A stretch of 64,000 nt of DNA from Aculops lycopersici. Taxonomy: Eukaryota; Arthropoda; Arachnida; Trombidiformes; Eriophyidae. The stretch is taken from NCBI GenBank assembly GCA_015350385.1, contig WNKI01000002.1:5078636-5142635 (forward strand), written 5' to 3'. Positions 20,306 to 30,700 of the stretch are shown piece by piece. Both the position numbers and the translations under genes were made by a program. The stretch's first letter is position 1. The number at the start of each line of letters is the position of its first letter. Under the pieces are notes generated by a model, which ran no database searches, was not told the DNA's origin, and saw nothing but the letters and a program-made list of their open reading frames with translations.

Positions 20306-21645
20306 GATTTTAGTAGTTGATGGTGGTCAAGAGATGATTAGGTAAATTTTAATTTATCTTTTTCCCATTAAACAATCATGAATCATTGATGACAATGGTG
20401 GCGGCGTGACAATTTCATGTTGTTTCTTAATGGCCAATCCGGTAAAAACTCTTCAACAACAGGATAGCTTCTCGATGGAATAGGTGGAGAGAGAATGATT
20501 TGGTGGTGGGTGGATCTGTAACTGCGAAAAACACCATCACAAGCTAGACAAATGTATAATTTTGTGTGTTGTTTGCTTCTGCGGTATTGTTTTGTTAGTA
20601 AAGAGCGATAGAGGAGAGGAAATAATGTCCCGCTAGGTTGTTCACTTTTGTTTACGCTTCTAGTTGGCCCGACGCGAACTAATTCTGAAATTGGCATAGG
20701 GAATTGTGTGCAAAGCCGGTGAGTAGCGTCGCGAGCACTGACCAAAGTACCGCAACGAGATGGTCGGTACTTGTGCCCGATGCATCAGGGAATACTATTA
20801 TGGGGGAGTTAGCAAATGTCAGCACAGAATTGGGTTAGTTAGCAGGTGGATCTTCTATAAAGTTGTGCCAAGTATTTGGTATCCTGTGCAGTTCGCCATC
20901 AGACATATTTCCACATAGTCAGCGGCGGCCAAGCTGACGCCCAATCCAATGGGGAAATCTGTATATTTTTTACGTCTCTGTCTCGCTTGTCTCTCTCTCT
21001 CTCTCGCCCTGAGTGCGACGCTCTCGTCCACTTCGCTTAATGTTAGCTCGCTGTTGGATGCCGCCACCGTCACCAGAGCCTCTGCACTGTGGTTCAGTCA
21101 TCGCCGTCAGTGGTCGCGGCAACCCGCAGAGAGCATCGAAAAATCGAAAAGTTTTTGCCGCTGCTTGTGTGTATGCGTTTGTTGGTGAGTAAGCGGCGGG
21201 CCGCCGATTGATGTGTGAATTTGCTACTTGGTTCTGTATGCTATGCCGCTTGTAAACTCCACATCAAATGGAATCTAAAAGCAACAAAATAATTGTCTCA
21301 TCTAATCGAATTGCATGCATTATCTTGAGAACCTGATATTTTGAACAACTAATTCATTAAGCAAAACTTTTATGGAGCAACGATTCAATAGCCGTGGTCA
21401 AGAAATATTACTAGCTTGATAGACAAGATCGATTATATCTCTATAAAGATGTGAAAATCTCTAAATTTTAACTTGTCGTTTCAGCACAATACTAATCCAA
21501 GCAGAAACTTTCGAACTCAGAACTTGCATTATCATATCAAAATCATATATAAATATCTATATATGTATGTAATTTTATTTATTGAATGAAGCAAACCAAC
21601 TTAGAGTCGTAGTGGCAAATTTTTTACCAGCATCATCCTATTGAG
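20306..21645. other. Divergent intergenic region, ANKFY1 and p120 catenin
   Basis: 1.3 kb between divergent starts. It holds a TC-rich run (about 20,988-21,005; (GA)n on the other strand) and an AT-rich stretch (about 21,535-21,585) before the catenin start. No coding sequence that I can support. Confidence 0.5.
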
Positions 21646-24180
21646 ATGGTTTTAACAAATGAATCTAGCAACCAAAACTTTGCCCCCACCTTGAATGACA
21701 ACAACAACATCAACAATAATGGCCAACAATCGCAACCAATTCATGTGCAACCAATCATTCAATCCGATTCCACCATAATGGTTCAACCGCAACAACAAAC
21801 CCAATTAGACAACATGACACCAAATGAAGTTGCGTATATAAATCATAAGTCAAATTATGATGTTGCCTATGGAACCACGGGACAGAATGTTCAAATGACA
21901 ACTACAAACAACATTCAAACTATGAATAATAATCCGAACAATAATTTAGATCTTCAACCCACCGCAACCACCATTCCAGAGCCTGTTTATGCCATAAATA
22001 GAAATGGAAATATAACTTTTGTAACACAATCAACCATTGACAGTGTTGGCGGTGGCATCAATACCAATGAAGTTAGATGGCGAGATCCTGATTTAGAAGA
22101 AGTTATTAGTTTTCTCAGTAGTCCAGATCCAGTTGTACGTGCCAATTCAGTAGCTTATTTACAGCATTTATCATACGCAGATGATGTTGTTAAGCAGAGG
22201 GTTAGATTATTGGGTGCAATCCCAATCTTAATCAACCTACTAAACCGTGATATGTTAGAAGTAAAACGAAATGTTTGCGGAGCCTTAAGAAATTTAAGTT
22301 TTGGAAGAAAGAATGACGACAACAAGCGTGCCATACGAGATGCTCTTGGCGTTCAAACATTGATTCGAACTTTAGCCGACAATCCAGATAATGAGATAAG
22401 AGAGCTAGCAACGAGTGTTCTATGGAATCTCAGCTCTTGTGAGGATGTCAAATGGTCGATTATTGATGATGCCCTAAATCCAATTGTGTCTGTTATATTG
22501 TTGCCCTATACTGCTTGGTTTAAAGCTAACCTGAGCACCAATCAGCAATTCATGCCCACTGTCAGCGAAACGCACTGGTCAACTGTATTTAAGAATACAA
22601 CTGGCATCATTAGAAACATCTCATCGGCGGGAGCTCATGCTCGAAAACAATTGAGAGATTGTGATGGATTAATAGAATCACTATTCTTTATTATAAATTC
22701 TTCGATTAGTCGCAATGATGTCGAAAATAAGCTTGTCGAGAACTGCGTTTGTATCTTGAGGAATTTATCCTATAGATGTCAAGAAACACAAGATCCCGAC
22801 TATGACAAACACTACTACAATACCAATGGTAGTCTCACAGACTCGGCAACAAATTCCATGCAAAACAGCCCATCATCACCCTCATCTTCGGCCAACTTAA
22901 CAACCTCGCTCGTTGGGCAAGTAAGTTCGCGGGTGACAGACAATTTAGGTTGTTTTAGTTTCGGACGGAGATCAAAGTCAAAACTCAAATCCAAAACAAG
23001 TTTTTTATCATCATCAAGAAATAACTCCTCAAATGTGCAACAAAACGATCAAACAACTATTTTCGAAAATAGAACCGCCTCATCAGCCATATTACCACCG
23101 CATCACTCGTCACATATACAAGCCAATGGACAAAGTTCAACCATGCTCAGGACATCTACTCAACTTGATGGTCTTAGTGGTTCAAACGCAACACTACCCA
23201 GATCTGGGATATCAAATATTGCACAATCAAATGGTACTCAACCTCAAGGTAAAGATCTCCTTTGGCAACCTGATGTTGTCAAGCCTTATCTCGCCCTACT
23301 CTCTGGGTGCTCTAACTCGGAGACACTAGAGGCTGCTGCAGGTGCAATCCAAAATTTAGCCGCTTGCTTTTGGCAACCCTCTATTGATATTAGAGCCGCT
23401 GTGCGGAAAGAGAGGGGTTTGCCAGTTCTAGTGGAACTTCTTCGCATGGACAGAGATAGGGTAGTTTGTGTGGTCGCAACAGCTCTTAGAAATCTAGCAA
23501 TTGATCCAAAAAACAAAGAGCTCATCGGAAAATACGCAATGCCAGACCTTGTCAATAAGCTTTCGAGTGGTCAACAACCAGAGCTCGGCATATCATCAGA
23601 TGATACTGTCGCCGCTGTTTTAGCCACTCTTCATGAAGTCATATCAAACAATGTCGATTTTGTTAGGTCACTCTATGAGTTAGGTGGTCTAAACAAGTTG
23701 ACATATATCATTAGGAACAAGACAAAGTACTCGTCAAGAGTGCAAAGGTTTGCAGCGCAAGTTTTGCTCGACATGTGGAAATTTTCTGAGCTCAGAGAGT
23801 TGTACAAAAAGGGTGGCTGGAAAGAAAGCCAATTTATCGTCAGACCACAGATAAATAGTAAACAATCAACGCATTCAATCAATACCAACACCATCGAAAG
23901 ACCTATAGCAAGTCAACAAGCCGATCGCTCGAGCAGTATAAGAAATCTTAGAGCTATCGGTACTGCAATCCCGCAAAGTATGATGCAAGAACCTATGAAC
24001 AGTAACTTCATGGGTGCAAACATCATGAATTCTAACCCATTACACGAATCGTATCCAGCTTACGGAACCTTACAAATGACAACATCCTTAAATGGACAAG
24101 GGATTGACAATCCCCAAGCCCTATACGCCCAAGTAGATCGACAAAGAAAGAGAAACGACATGTCTCAACAACCTTCATGA
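21646..24180 (+). CDS. p120/delta-catenin family armadillo protein
   Basis: An 844-residue intronless protein. The first 140 residues are Asn/Gln-rich and disordered. WRDPDLEEVISFLSSPDPVVRANSVAYLQHL (residues 145-175) is the hallmark start of the p120-catenin armadillo domain. KRNVCGALRNLSFGR, LATSVLWNLSSCEDVKWSIIDDAL, GIIRNISS, LVENCVCILRNLSYR, LEAAAGAIQNLAA and ATALRNLAIDPKNKELIGKYAMPDLV follow in family order up to about residue 720. A low-complexity Ser/Asn insert interrupts the armadillo region at about 400-540, at the place of the variable loop in other p120 proteins. The family binds the juxtamembrane tail of classical cadherins and regulates Rho GTPases. The C-terminal tail is disordered and ends in QQPS; no PDZ-ligand of the delta-catenin type (DSWV) is present, so it is closer to p120/ARVCF-like single arthropod forms. 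Confidence 0.92.
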   Translation: MVLTNESSNQNFAPTLNDNNNINNNGQQSQPIHVQPIIQSDSTIMVQPQQQTQLDNMTPNEVAYINHKSNYDVAYGTTGQNVQMTTTNNIQTMNNNPNNNLDLQPTATTIPEPVYAINRNGNITFVTQSTIDSVGGGINTNEVRWRDPDLEEVISFLSSPDPVVRANSVAYLQHLSYADDVVKQRVRLLGAIPILINLLNRDMLEVKRNVCGALRNLSFGRKNDDNKRAIRDALGVQTLIRTLADNPDNEIRELATSVLWNLSSCEDVKWSIIDDALNPIVSVILLPYTAWFKANLSTNQQFMPTVSETHWSTVFKNTTGIIRNISSAGAHARKQLRDCDGLIESLFFIINSSISRNDVENKLVENCVCILRNLSYRCQETQDPDYDKHYYNTNGSLTDSATNSMQNSPSSPSSSANLTTSLVGQVSSRVTDNLGCFSFGRRSKSKLKSKTSFLSSSRNNSSNVQQNDQTTIFENRTASSAILPPHHSSHIQANGQSSTMLRTSTQLDGLSGSNATLPRSGISNIAQSNGTQPQGKDLLWQPDVVKPYLALLSGCSNSETLEAAAGAIQNLAACFWQPSIDIRAAVRKERGLPVLVELLRMDRDRVVCVVATALRNLAIDPKNKELIGKYAMPDLVNKLSSGQQPELGISSDDTVAAVLATLHEVISNNVDFVRSLYELGGLNKLTYIIRNKTKYSSRVQRFAAQVLLDMWKFSELRELYKKGGWKESQFIVRPQINSKQSTHSINTNTIERPIASQQADRSSSIRNLRAIGTAIPQSMMQEPMNSNFMGANIMNSNPLHESYPAYGTLQMTTSLNGQGIDNPQALYAQVDRQRKRNDMSQQPS

Positions 24181-24614
24181 GACAGGATGAGTGCAGTAAT
24201 TCGCTATCATCAATAAACAATTACTTATTTAGAAAACCTAGATATATCTTCGTGGTATATTCCACCAATAATCAATATCGCTTTTCTTGTACACTCAGTT
24301 TTAATCTCCGATTGCAGAATTGTTTGTATTTCCATATCAAAAATTTTACTTATAAAACTGGCCTTGAATGAAATTGGCAGGTGCGTATAGCGAGCAAGTA
24401 AAGTTGCCCATAGCGACTCGCATTGTAATAGTAAACAAGCAGGTGACATGCGCCGATAGCAGACAAGGGTCGAGCCAACAGCTGATACGCTCTTTTGCAG
24501 GACAAATGCGCTACTCTTCTCTCACCAGAGAAACAAATTGCTACATTTCACAACCTGAAACTACAGGTAAGATGATGCCATCAAGTTAAATTGCTAATCA
24601 ATACTCCAGAAATC
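24181..24614. other. Gap between p120 catenin and TRAPPC1
   Basis: 434 bp. AATAAA at 24212-24217 is 32 bp after the catenin stop and is its likely poly(A) signal; the rest should hold the TRAPPC1 promoter. A possible leader acceptor (actccag) lies at about 24,603-24,609. Confidence 0.5.
24212..24217 (+). terminator. Poly(A) signal of p120 catenin
   Basis: AATAAA a few tens of bases after the stop codon, within caataaacaa. Confidence 0.55.
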
Positions 24615-25040
24615 ATGTCAACAATGAAACTATTAGGCAAGTATATATTCACAAAAGAGGGAAAATGTTTATTCTCTTTGAACGAGGAGGAGGACGAGGA
24701 GAAACATAAATTGGTCTATGGATTTTTGCAAACAATCATATCTTTCATCGGCCATTTTAACGACAAAACTGAATTCATTACTTACAATACAGAAACTTAT
24801 CAGTTTTCAGTTCAGACTCTGCCCACAGATTACAAGATAGTCTTGATAACCTCAAATGTGGGCAAGACAAAGGAGTATTATAAGCAAATTCTAAAACAAT
24901 TCTACAGAGATATTTATGTTGAGTTAGTTGTTAAGAATCCAGTCATAAAACCACATCAAGTAATTGATTCACAATTATTCAGGGAGCAAGTTATTTATTA
25001 TTACGCTTCTCCTTCTGTTGGTACAAGTATACAAAACTAA
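24615..25040 (+). CDS. TRAPPC1: TRAPPC1 (Bet5) subunit of the TRAPP complex
   Basis: A 141-residue protein with the longin-like fold of the TRAPPC1/Bet5 family: a hydrophobic first strand (LLGKYIFTKEGKCLF), an acidic loop with EEDEEKHKLVYGFL (like EEEYKLMYGML in human), a central strand pair (FITYNTETYQFSVQTLPTDYKIVLITS), and the conserved LKQFYRDIYVELVVKNPVIKPHQVIDSQLFREQV, close to the YSALYVELVVKNP...SELFR of human. TRAPP is the Rab1 exchange factor for ER-to-Golgi transport. An upstream TTG is in frame, but the first ATG (24615) gives the expected N-terminus. The last 50 bp overlap the coding 3' end of DDOST on the other strand. The C-terminal residues after FREQ differ from other species, as expected if they are constrained by or derived from the overlap. 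Confidence 0.9.
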   Translation: MSTMKLLGKYIFTKEGKCLFSLNEEEDEEKHKLVYGFLQTIISFIGHFNDKTEFITYNTETYQFSVQTLPTDYKIVLITSNVGKTKEYYKQILKQFYRDIYVELVVKNPVIKPHQVIDSQLFREQVIYYYASPSVGTSIQN

Positions 25041-26322
25041 ATATATACAAATAAGCCATCATTAAAAATGCACTTAGATAATAGGGATACGCTGAGTAGA
25101 TAAATCGCTCATACTCATTGTGTCTCAATGGTCTGACAGACACCTGTGTAGTACTAAACAAATATGTCAATCCCTCCTTCTGGTAATCGACTTGGAATTT
25201 GAAAACACCGTAGACATCAGGCACTCTGAATCTCGCAACGTATGTTCCGTCTGCCTCCTGCTTCATAGTCTGTCTAATGAATGGATCGATTCTGACAAAT
25301 TCCAATTGCACATCATCTGCCCTGTAGTTGGTCCACTTGCCATCCTCATAGATTTCAATCTTGATCTTGTACTCAATGTCATCCATAATAGTGTAGCCCT
25401 CAAAATGAGTCTGCATGGCGATATCAGTAGATGGAGGCGACGTGTCAATATTAAGTTTCTTATGCTGAACCCCACTATACCTCAGAAGTGCCTTTCTCTT
25501 GAATACCCATCGCAAAAGCTCCCTAGCTAGGTGCTTGTTAGCCTGCTTGGATGTTTCGAAAGCCTTATCACCAAAAAAGTCCATAGAGCCAGAGACTACA
25601 ACACGGGCATTGTTACGAGCTTGTGTGACTCCTATAAGAACGTTGTTTGAGTACTTGGTTGCTGTATTGGCCCTTATATCATCGACAGGTGCATTGTTAC
25701 TCAGAATCTCCAAACTGAGTTCATTCTTAAGCATCTTGAGTTGCGTTCCAGAGTAGGAGAATGTAGTGTGTGGATATTTTGTCTTATCACCAATGATATG
25801 ATAGATGTCGTTAAGTTTTGTGTTAGAGTAGTCTCGTTTGCTTGGCATTTCCTTAAAGTCAAAACCGACTTCAGCGGCCAAATCGCTAGTGATGGATCCT
25901 GACGCATGGCTTCCGACAACAAAAACATTTCTACCAGAATCAATAAATTCGATTATATCTTTCACACCTAAGCTGCCGCGAAAGACATCAGCTTGCGGGC
26001 ATAAGACTAGGATGTTGTCATAGAGGAATTCTCCATATTTGGACAATTTTAATGTTGTGTCATCTACTTGGTTGATATGCACAGTTTGGCCGAGATCCTC
26101 GATTAGCTTTAGGAATTGTGAATGAGATTGCTTGAATTCGTTTAGACTCTTGCCCTTGTCCAAGATGACAAGTGTCTTTTTTCCTTCTTCGATTTGTGTC
26201 GAAGCAGTTGCATTAGCTTTTGAGAATAAGGGTATAATTGATAGGAAAAGACAGGCGACTCCAATGAGCAGCAAGCGCTTTGTGAGTGTGGAATTTGTCT
26301 TTGACATGATTGCGAATGTCAT
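24991..26322 (-). CDS. DDOST: DDOST / OST48 subunit of oligosaccharyltransferase
   Basis: A 443-residue intronless protein from Met at 26322 (an alternative Met follows at 26307; the frame is open further upstream, to 26439, but those residues look like untranslated AT-rich leader). A signal peptide (LLLIGVACLFLSIIPLF) is followed by the lumenal OST48 domain: KKTLVILDKGKSLNEFKQSHSQFLKLIEDLG, LYDNILVLCPQADVFRGSLGVKDIIEFIDSGRNVFVVGS, VVVSGSMDFFGDKAF and VYGVFKFQVDYQKEGLTYLFSTTQVSVRPLRHNEYERFI. One membrane helix (YYLSAFLMMAYLYIFSFVYLY) and a short KEKRNNK tail end it, as in the family. OST transfers the preassembled glycan to Asn-X-Ser/Thr in the ER. The stop codon overlaps an AATAAA (AATAATAAATAA), so the poly(A) signal sits at the end of the coding region and the 3' end lies inside TRAPPC1. 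Confidence 0.95.
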   Translation of the reverse strand: MTFAIMSKTNSTLTKRLLLIGVACLFLSIIPLFSKANATASTQIEEGKKTLVILDKGKSLNEFKQSHSQFLKLIEDLGQTVHINQVDDTTLKLSKYGEFLYDNILVLCPQADVFRGSLGVKDIIEFIDSGRNVFVVGSHASGSITSDLAAEVGFDFKEMPSKRDYSNTKLNDIYHIIGDKTKYPHTTFSYSGTQLKMLKNELSLEILSNNAPVDDIRANTATKYSNNVLIGVTQARNNARVVVSGSMDFFGDKAFETSKQANKHLARELLRWVFKRKALLRYSGVQHKKLNIDTSPPSTDIAMQTHFEGYTIMDDIEYKIKIEIYEDGKWTNYRADDVQLEFVRIDPFIRQTMKQEADGTYVARFRVPDVYGVFKFQVDYQKEGLTYLFSTTQVSVRPLRHNEYERFIYSAYPYYLSAFLMMAYLYIFSFVYLYQQKEKRNNK

Positions 26323-26910
26323 TCTGGATTTTGTTAACACCGTTAGGCTGAGATGAATGTAAAAGTAGATGTATGAATATCCTATTTGAGATATTGGGAT
26401 AATGTGATGATAATTTATATAATATATATTAGAATGCACACTTCCATGTGCTACTTGTGATTACGTTAAGTGCAGAGGGTTGTCATGAGCGATGGTGGCA
26501 AATAATAAACCGACTGAAATCCCGGCTTCTCGCGCTTGTGCACCTGCAAAACAAAGATGCCCTGATAATTGTTATGAATGACTGTTAGATTTTAGATCAA
26601 TTGAGTAGCTTAATAGTGAGTGTCATCTCATTGGTCACAATTGTCATCATAATTCATCGAAGAGACAGAGCCATAAAAACAACGTGTTAAAGAGAAAGCG
26701 ATCATAAATGTTCGCTCCTCGTTTTTTGGACCAGCTAGAAAAGTTGCAAAAACTTCGTGCTGTTTATGGTTCGAATCAAATAAACCGCCAATGTACTCAA
26801 TGGCGGAAGTTTGCCACAGCGCAGTGCGCAAAATGAGCCCACTGCCAGTTTGCCGAGGCGAATGGCCTTTGCCGACTGTCAAATGCGAGCAGACCAATGG
26901 AGAGCGAAAT

Positions 26911-26935
26911 AGAGAGAGAGAGAGAGAGAGAGAGA
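26911..26935. repeat. (GA)n microsatellite
   Basis: About 12 GA units upstream of the clathrin gene. GA runs of this size can bind GAGA-factor-like proteins at arthropod promoters; here it may equally be a neutral repeat. Confidence 0.8.
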
Positions 26936-27673
26936 ATGCAGTTTTGCAATTGCAGCCGCGACACAGGCAGAGAGATGTGAGAGTGCAGTGTGTTCTAAAA
27001 TCGCATGTAATTTGAGGGGAAAAAGAGGGAAAAAACGCCATTTTTTCCAGCTCAGCAGCTCACTTGCTCAACACAGCTCAGTCTTGGAGATTCGGGTCCA
27101 CGAGTTCACGCCCTTGCTGCTCTCTTAGATGCGGTCGGGCAAACCCCATTCGTGCTGACGAAAAAAGATCGGTTCTGAGCGGGTCAGTCTGATTGGCTTG
27201 TCGGTTAGTCGAGTATCAGTGGCCCGCGCGCGCCGCCACAGCTCCCATCTGCCGCCTATTTAGTACCAAAAGTGCCGCTTGGGGCACTGCGGAGGTTACA
27301 TGCGATTTTTGAACACTTTGTATTGTGAGGCAATTATTGCCCTAGGTAGAGCTCACACTATGTGAGAGGGCGACCAACGGTCATGCAAAAGTGGGCGAAA
27401 ATTTTTGCACTGTGCTTTGCATTGGCCAGCAACGGCGGCCGCACGCACACAGATGGAGGCGGGCAGTCTGACAAGAGCAACAGAGCGAAGCAGCGAGCGA
27501 GTCAGAGAACCAGCGCGATCCGCGCGCACACGGTAAAAGACTCGCCTGAGAACACAAACTCGCAAGATAAATTAATGTCAAAGATTGAAAAGAGGAGGAG
27601 AGACAACATTGAGTTGAGTTATAGGGAGATAAAAATATTGCTTCCTCGTTTATCTATTGATTTTGAAATTCTA

Positions 27674-27712
27674 TAATTATTATTATTATTATTATCATTA
27701 ATATTATTATTA
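27674..27712. repeat. ATT triplet run in the clathrin leader
   Basis: Imperfect (ATT)n ending about 20 bp before the clathrin heavy chain start codon. Confidence 0.8.
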
Positions 27713-27734
27713 AGAAACCAAAAAACACACAATC

Positions 27735-30700
27735 ATGGCGGCTAACTCCGGTCTGCCTATCAGGTTTCAGGAACTCCTAAACCTGACAAACATCGGTATT
27801 AACTCGGTCAACATAAGCTTCAATACAGTCACCATGGAGTCGGACAAGTATATTTGTGTTCGTGAACGAGTCGGCGAACAGGCCCAGGTTGTCATCATTG
27901 ACATGGCTAGGCCAACGGAGCCAATTAGGCGGCCAATTTCAGCTGATTCAGCCATCATGAATCCAGCATCCAAAGTGATTGCTCTAAAAGCGGCTAAAAC
28001 CTTACAAATATTCAATATCGAAATGAAGAGCAAGATGAAGGCGCACACGATGCCGGAGGATGTTGTTTTCTGGAAATGGATTAATGTCAACACCATTGCG
28101 TTGGTCACCGAGGCGGCCGTTTACCACTGGAGCATGGAAGGCGAATCGCAACCTCTCAAAGTCTTTGATCGTCATACCTCATTGACCGGCTGTCAGATTA
28201 TCAACTATCGCACCGATCATTCACTTAAATGGCTTGTCTTGATAGGTATCTCGGCTAAGGAAAATCGTGTTGCTGGCGCAATGCAACTCTACTCGGTCGA
28301 CAGAAAAGTCTCGCAACCCATCGAAGGTCATGTAGCTGCTTTCACCCAATTCAAGTGCGAAGACAATAGCGAACCGTCAACTCTCTTCTGCTTTGCAAAT
28401 CGTTCACCAACTGAGGGCAAGTTGCACATCATCGAAGTGGGTCAACCGGCTCAGGGCAACCAACCATATCAAAAGAAGGCCGTCAAGGTTTTCTTCCCAC
28501 CTGAGGACGCCAATGCTAGTGCTACGAAACCAGTTTCATCAGATCCAAACCTATCACGATTTGTGCCAAGCGGTCTAGCCGACTTTCCCATATCCATGCA
28601 AATCTCGCAAAAATTCAACATCATCTATATGATTACCAAATATGGCTACGTTCATCTATACGATGTCGAATCAGGCGCTTGTATCTACATGAATCGTATT
28701 TCAGCTGATACTATTTTTGTCACTGCCCCACACGAAGCCACGAGTGGCATTGTGGGAGTCAACAAGCGTGGCCAGGTTTTATCAGTCTCTATCGACGAGG
28801 AAAACATAATCAACTACATAACCACAACTTTAGCTAATCATGATCTAGCATTACGTCTAGCTGCTAGGTGCAATCTAACTGGTGCCGAGGAACTATTTGT
28901 TAGACAATTCAACGTCTACTTTGACAATGGGCAGTATGTCGAGTCTGCCAAGATTGCAGCCAATGCCCCCAAGGGTATTTTAAGAACTCCTCAGACAATC
29001 CAGAAATTCCAAGCTGTGCCAACGGTTGCCGCTCAGACATCGCCGTTACTACAATACTTCGGTATCTTGTTGGACCAGGGTCAGCTGAATAAGTTTGAGT
29101 CTCTTGAATTGTGTCGGCCCGTGATGCAACAAGGTCGTAAGCAATTGCTTGAGAAGTGGCTCAAAGATGATAAGTTGGAGTGTAGCGAGGAGCTGGGCGA
29201 TCTAGTCAAGCCTTTGGATCCAACATTGGCCCTGTCAGTCTACTTACGCGCTAACGTTCCAAGCAAAGTTATCCAATGTTTCGCAGAGACTGGTCAATTC
29301 CAGAAGATTGTCTTGTACGCGAAAAAGGCCAATTACACTCCAGATTATGTCAACCTTCTACGCCAGGTCATGAGATCTAATCCCGAGAAAGGGGCCCAGT
29401 TTGCCCAGATGCTTGTATCAGAGGAGGAGCACTTAGCTGATATCAACCAGATTGTAGATGTTTTCATGGAACAGAATCTAGTTCAACCTTGCACGTCATT
29501 CCTCCTTGACGCCTTGAAGAGGAACCACCCCGAGGATGGACCGCTACAGACGCGTTGTCTCGAGATGAACCTTGCCGCTGCACCTCAAGTCGCCGACGCT
29601 ATTTTAGGTAATCAGATGTTCACCCATTATGATAGGCCACATATTGCACAACTTTGCGAGAAAGCTGGCCTGTTGCAAAGAGCTTTAGAACATTACAGTG
29701 ACTTATATGACATCAAGCGAGCTGTTGTTCACACGCAACTCTTGAACCCAGAATGGTTGGTTACATTCTTTGGCAAACTTTCAGTTGAAGACTCGCTCGA
29801 ATGTTTGAAGGCCATGTTGAGCACAAACATCCGCCAGAACCTACAGATATGTGTCCAAATCGCCACCAAGTATCACGAACAACTCACAACGGATGCTTTG
29901 ATCGATTTGTTTGAGTCATTCAAATCCTACGAAGGCTTATTCTACTTCCTTGGTTCTATTGTAAATGTAAGTGAGGACAAGGAGGTTCATTTCAAGTACA
30001 TCCAGGCAGCTTGCAAGACTGGACAACTAAAGGAAGTGGAACGAATCTGCCGTGAGAGTAACCATTATGATCCTGAACGTGTCAAGAACTTTCTCAAGGA
30101 GGCCAAGCTATCCGATCAACTACCACTTATCATTGTTTGCGATCGATTCAACTTGGTTCACGATCTAGTGTTGTACTTGTCTAGAAACAACCTAGCCAAG
30201 TATGTCGAGATTTACGTTCAAAAGGTCAACCCATCGAGATTGCCAGTTGTAGTTGGTGGTCTCTTAGATGTTGACTGCTCTGAGGATGCCATCAAGCAAT
30301 TGATAAATGTTGTTAGGGGTCAATTCAAGACAGAAGAACTTGTTGAAGAGGTTGAGAAGCGTAACCGACTCAAGTTATTGCAACCATGGTTAGAGGCACG
30401 AGCTGCTGAAGATAACACTGAACCAGCCACTCACAATGCACTTGCCAAGATTTACATCGATTCTAATCACAACCCAGAGAAGTTTCTGAAGGAAAATCAA
30501 TACTACGACAGCCAAGTTGTTGGTAAATACTGTGAGAAACGTGATCCACATTTAGCTTGTGTGGCTTACGAACGCGGCCAGTGTGACTTGGAACTCATCA
30601 AGGTCTGTAATGACAATTCTCTATTCAAAAGTGAGGCCAGATATCTGGTTAGAAGGCGGGATCCAGAGTTATGGGCCCAAGTTCTTCAGGATACCAATCC

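Larger units (their letters stand above)
26323..27734. other. Divergent intergenic region, DDOST and clathrin heavy chain
   Basis: 1.4 kb between divergent starts. It contains a (GA)n run (26911-26935), a GC-rich patch near 27,220-27,250, and an ATT triplet run (27674-27712) in the presumed clathrin leader just before its start codon. No additional gene seen. Confidence 0.55.

Noticed and set aside
24368..24589. Open frame between p120 catenin and TRAPPC1
   Set aside because: No recognisable features; lies in the short promoter gap and has a random-looking composition.
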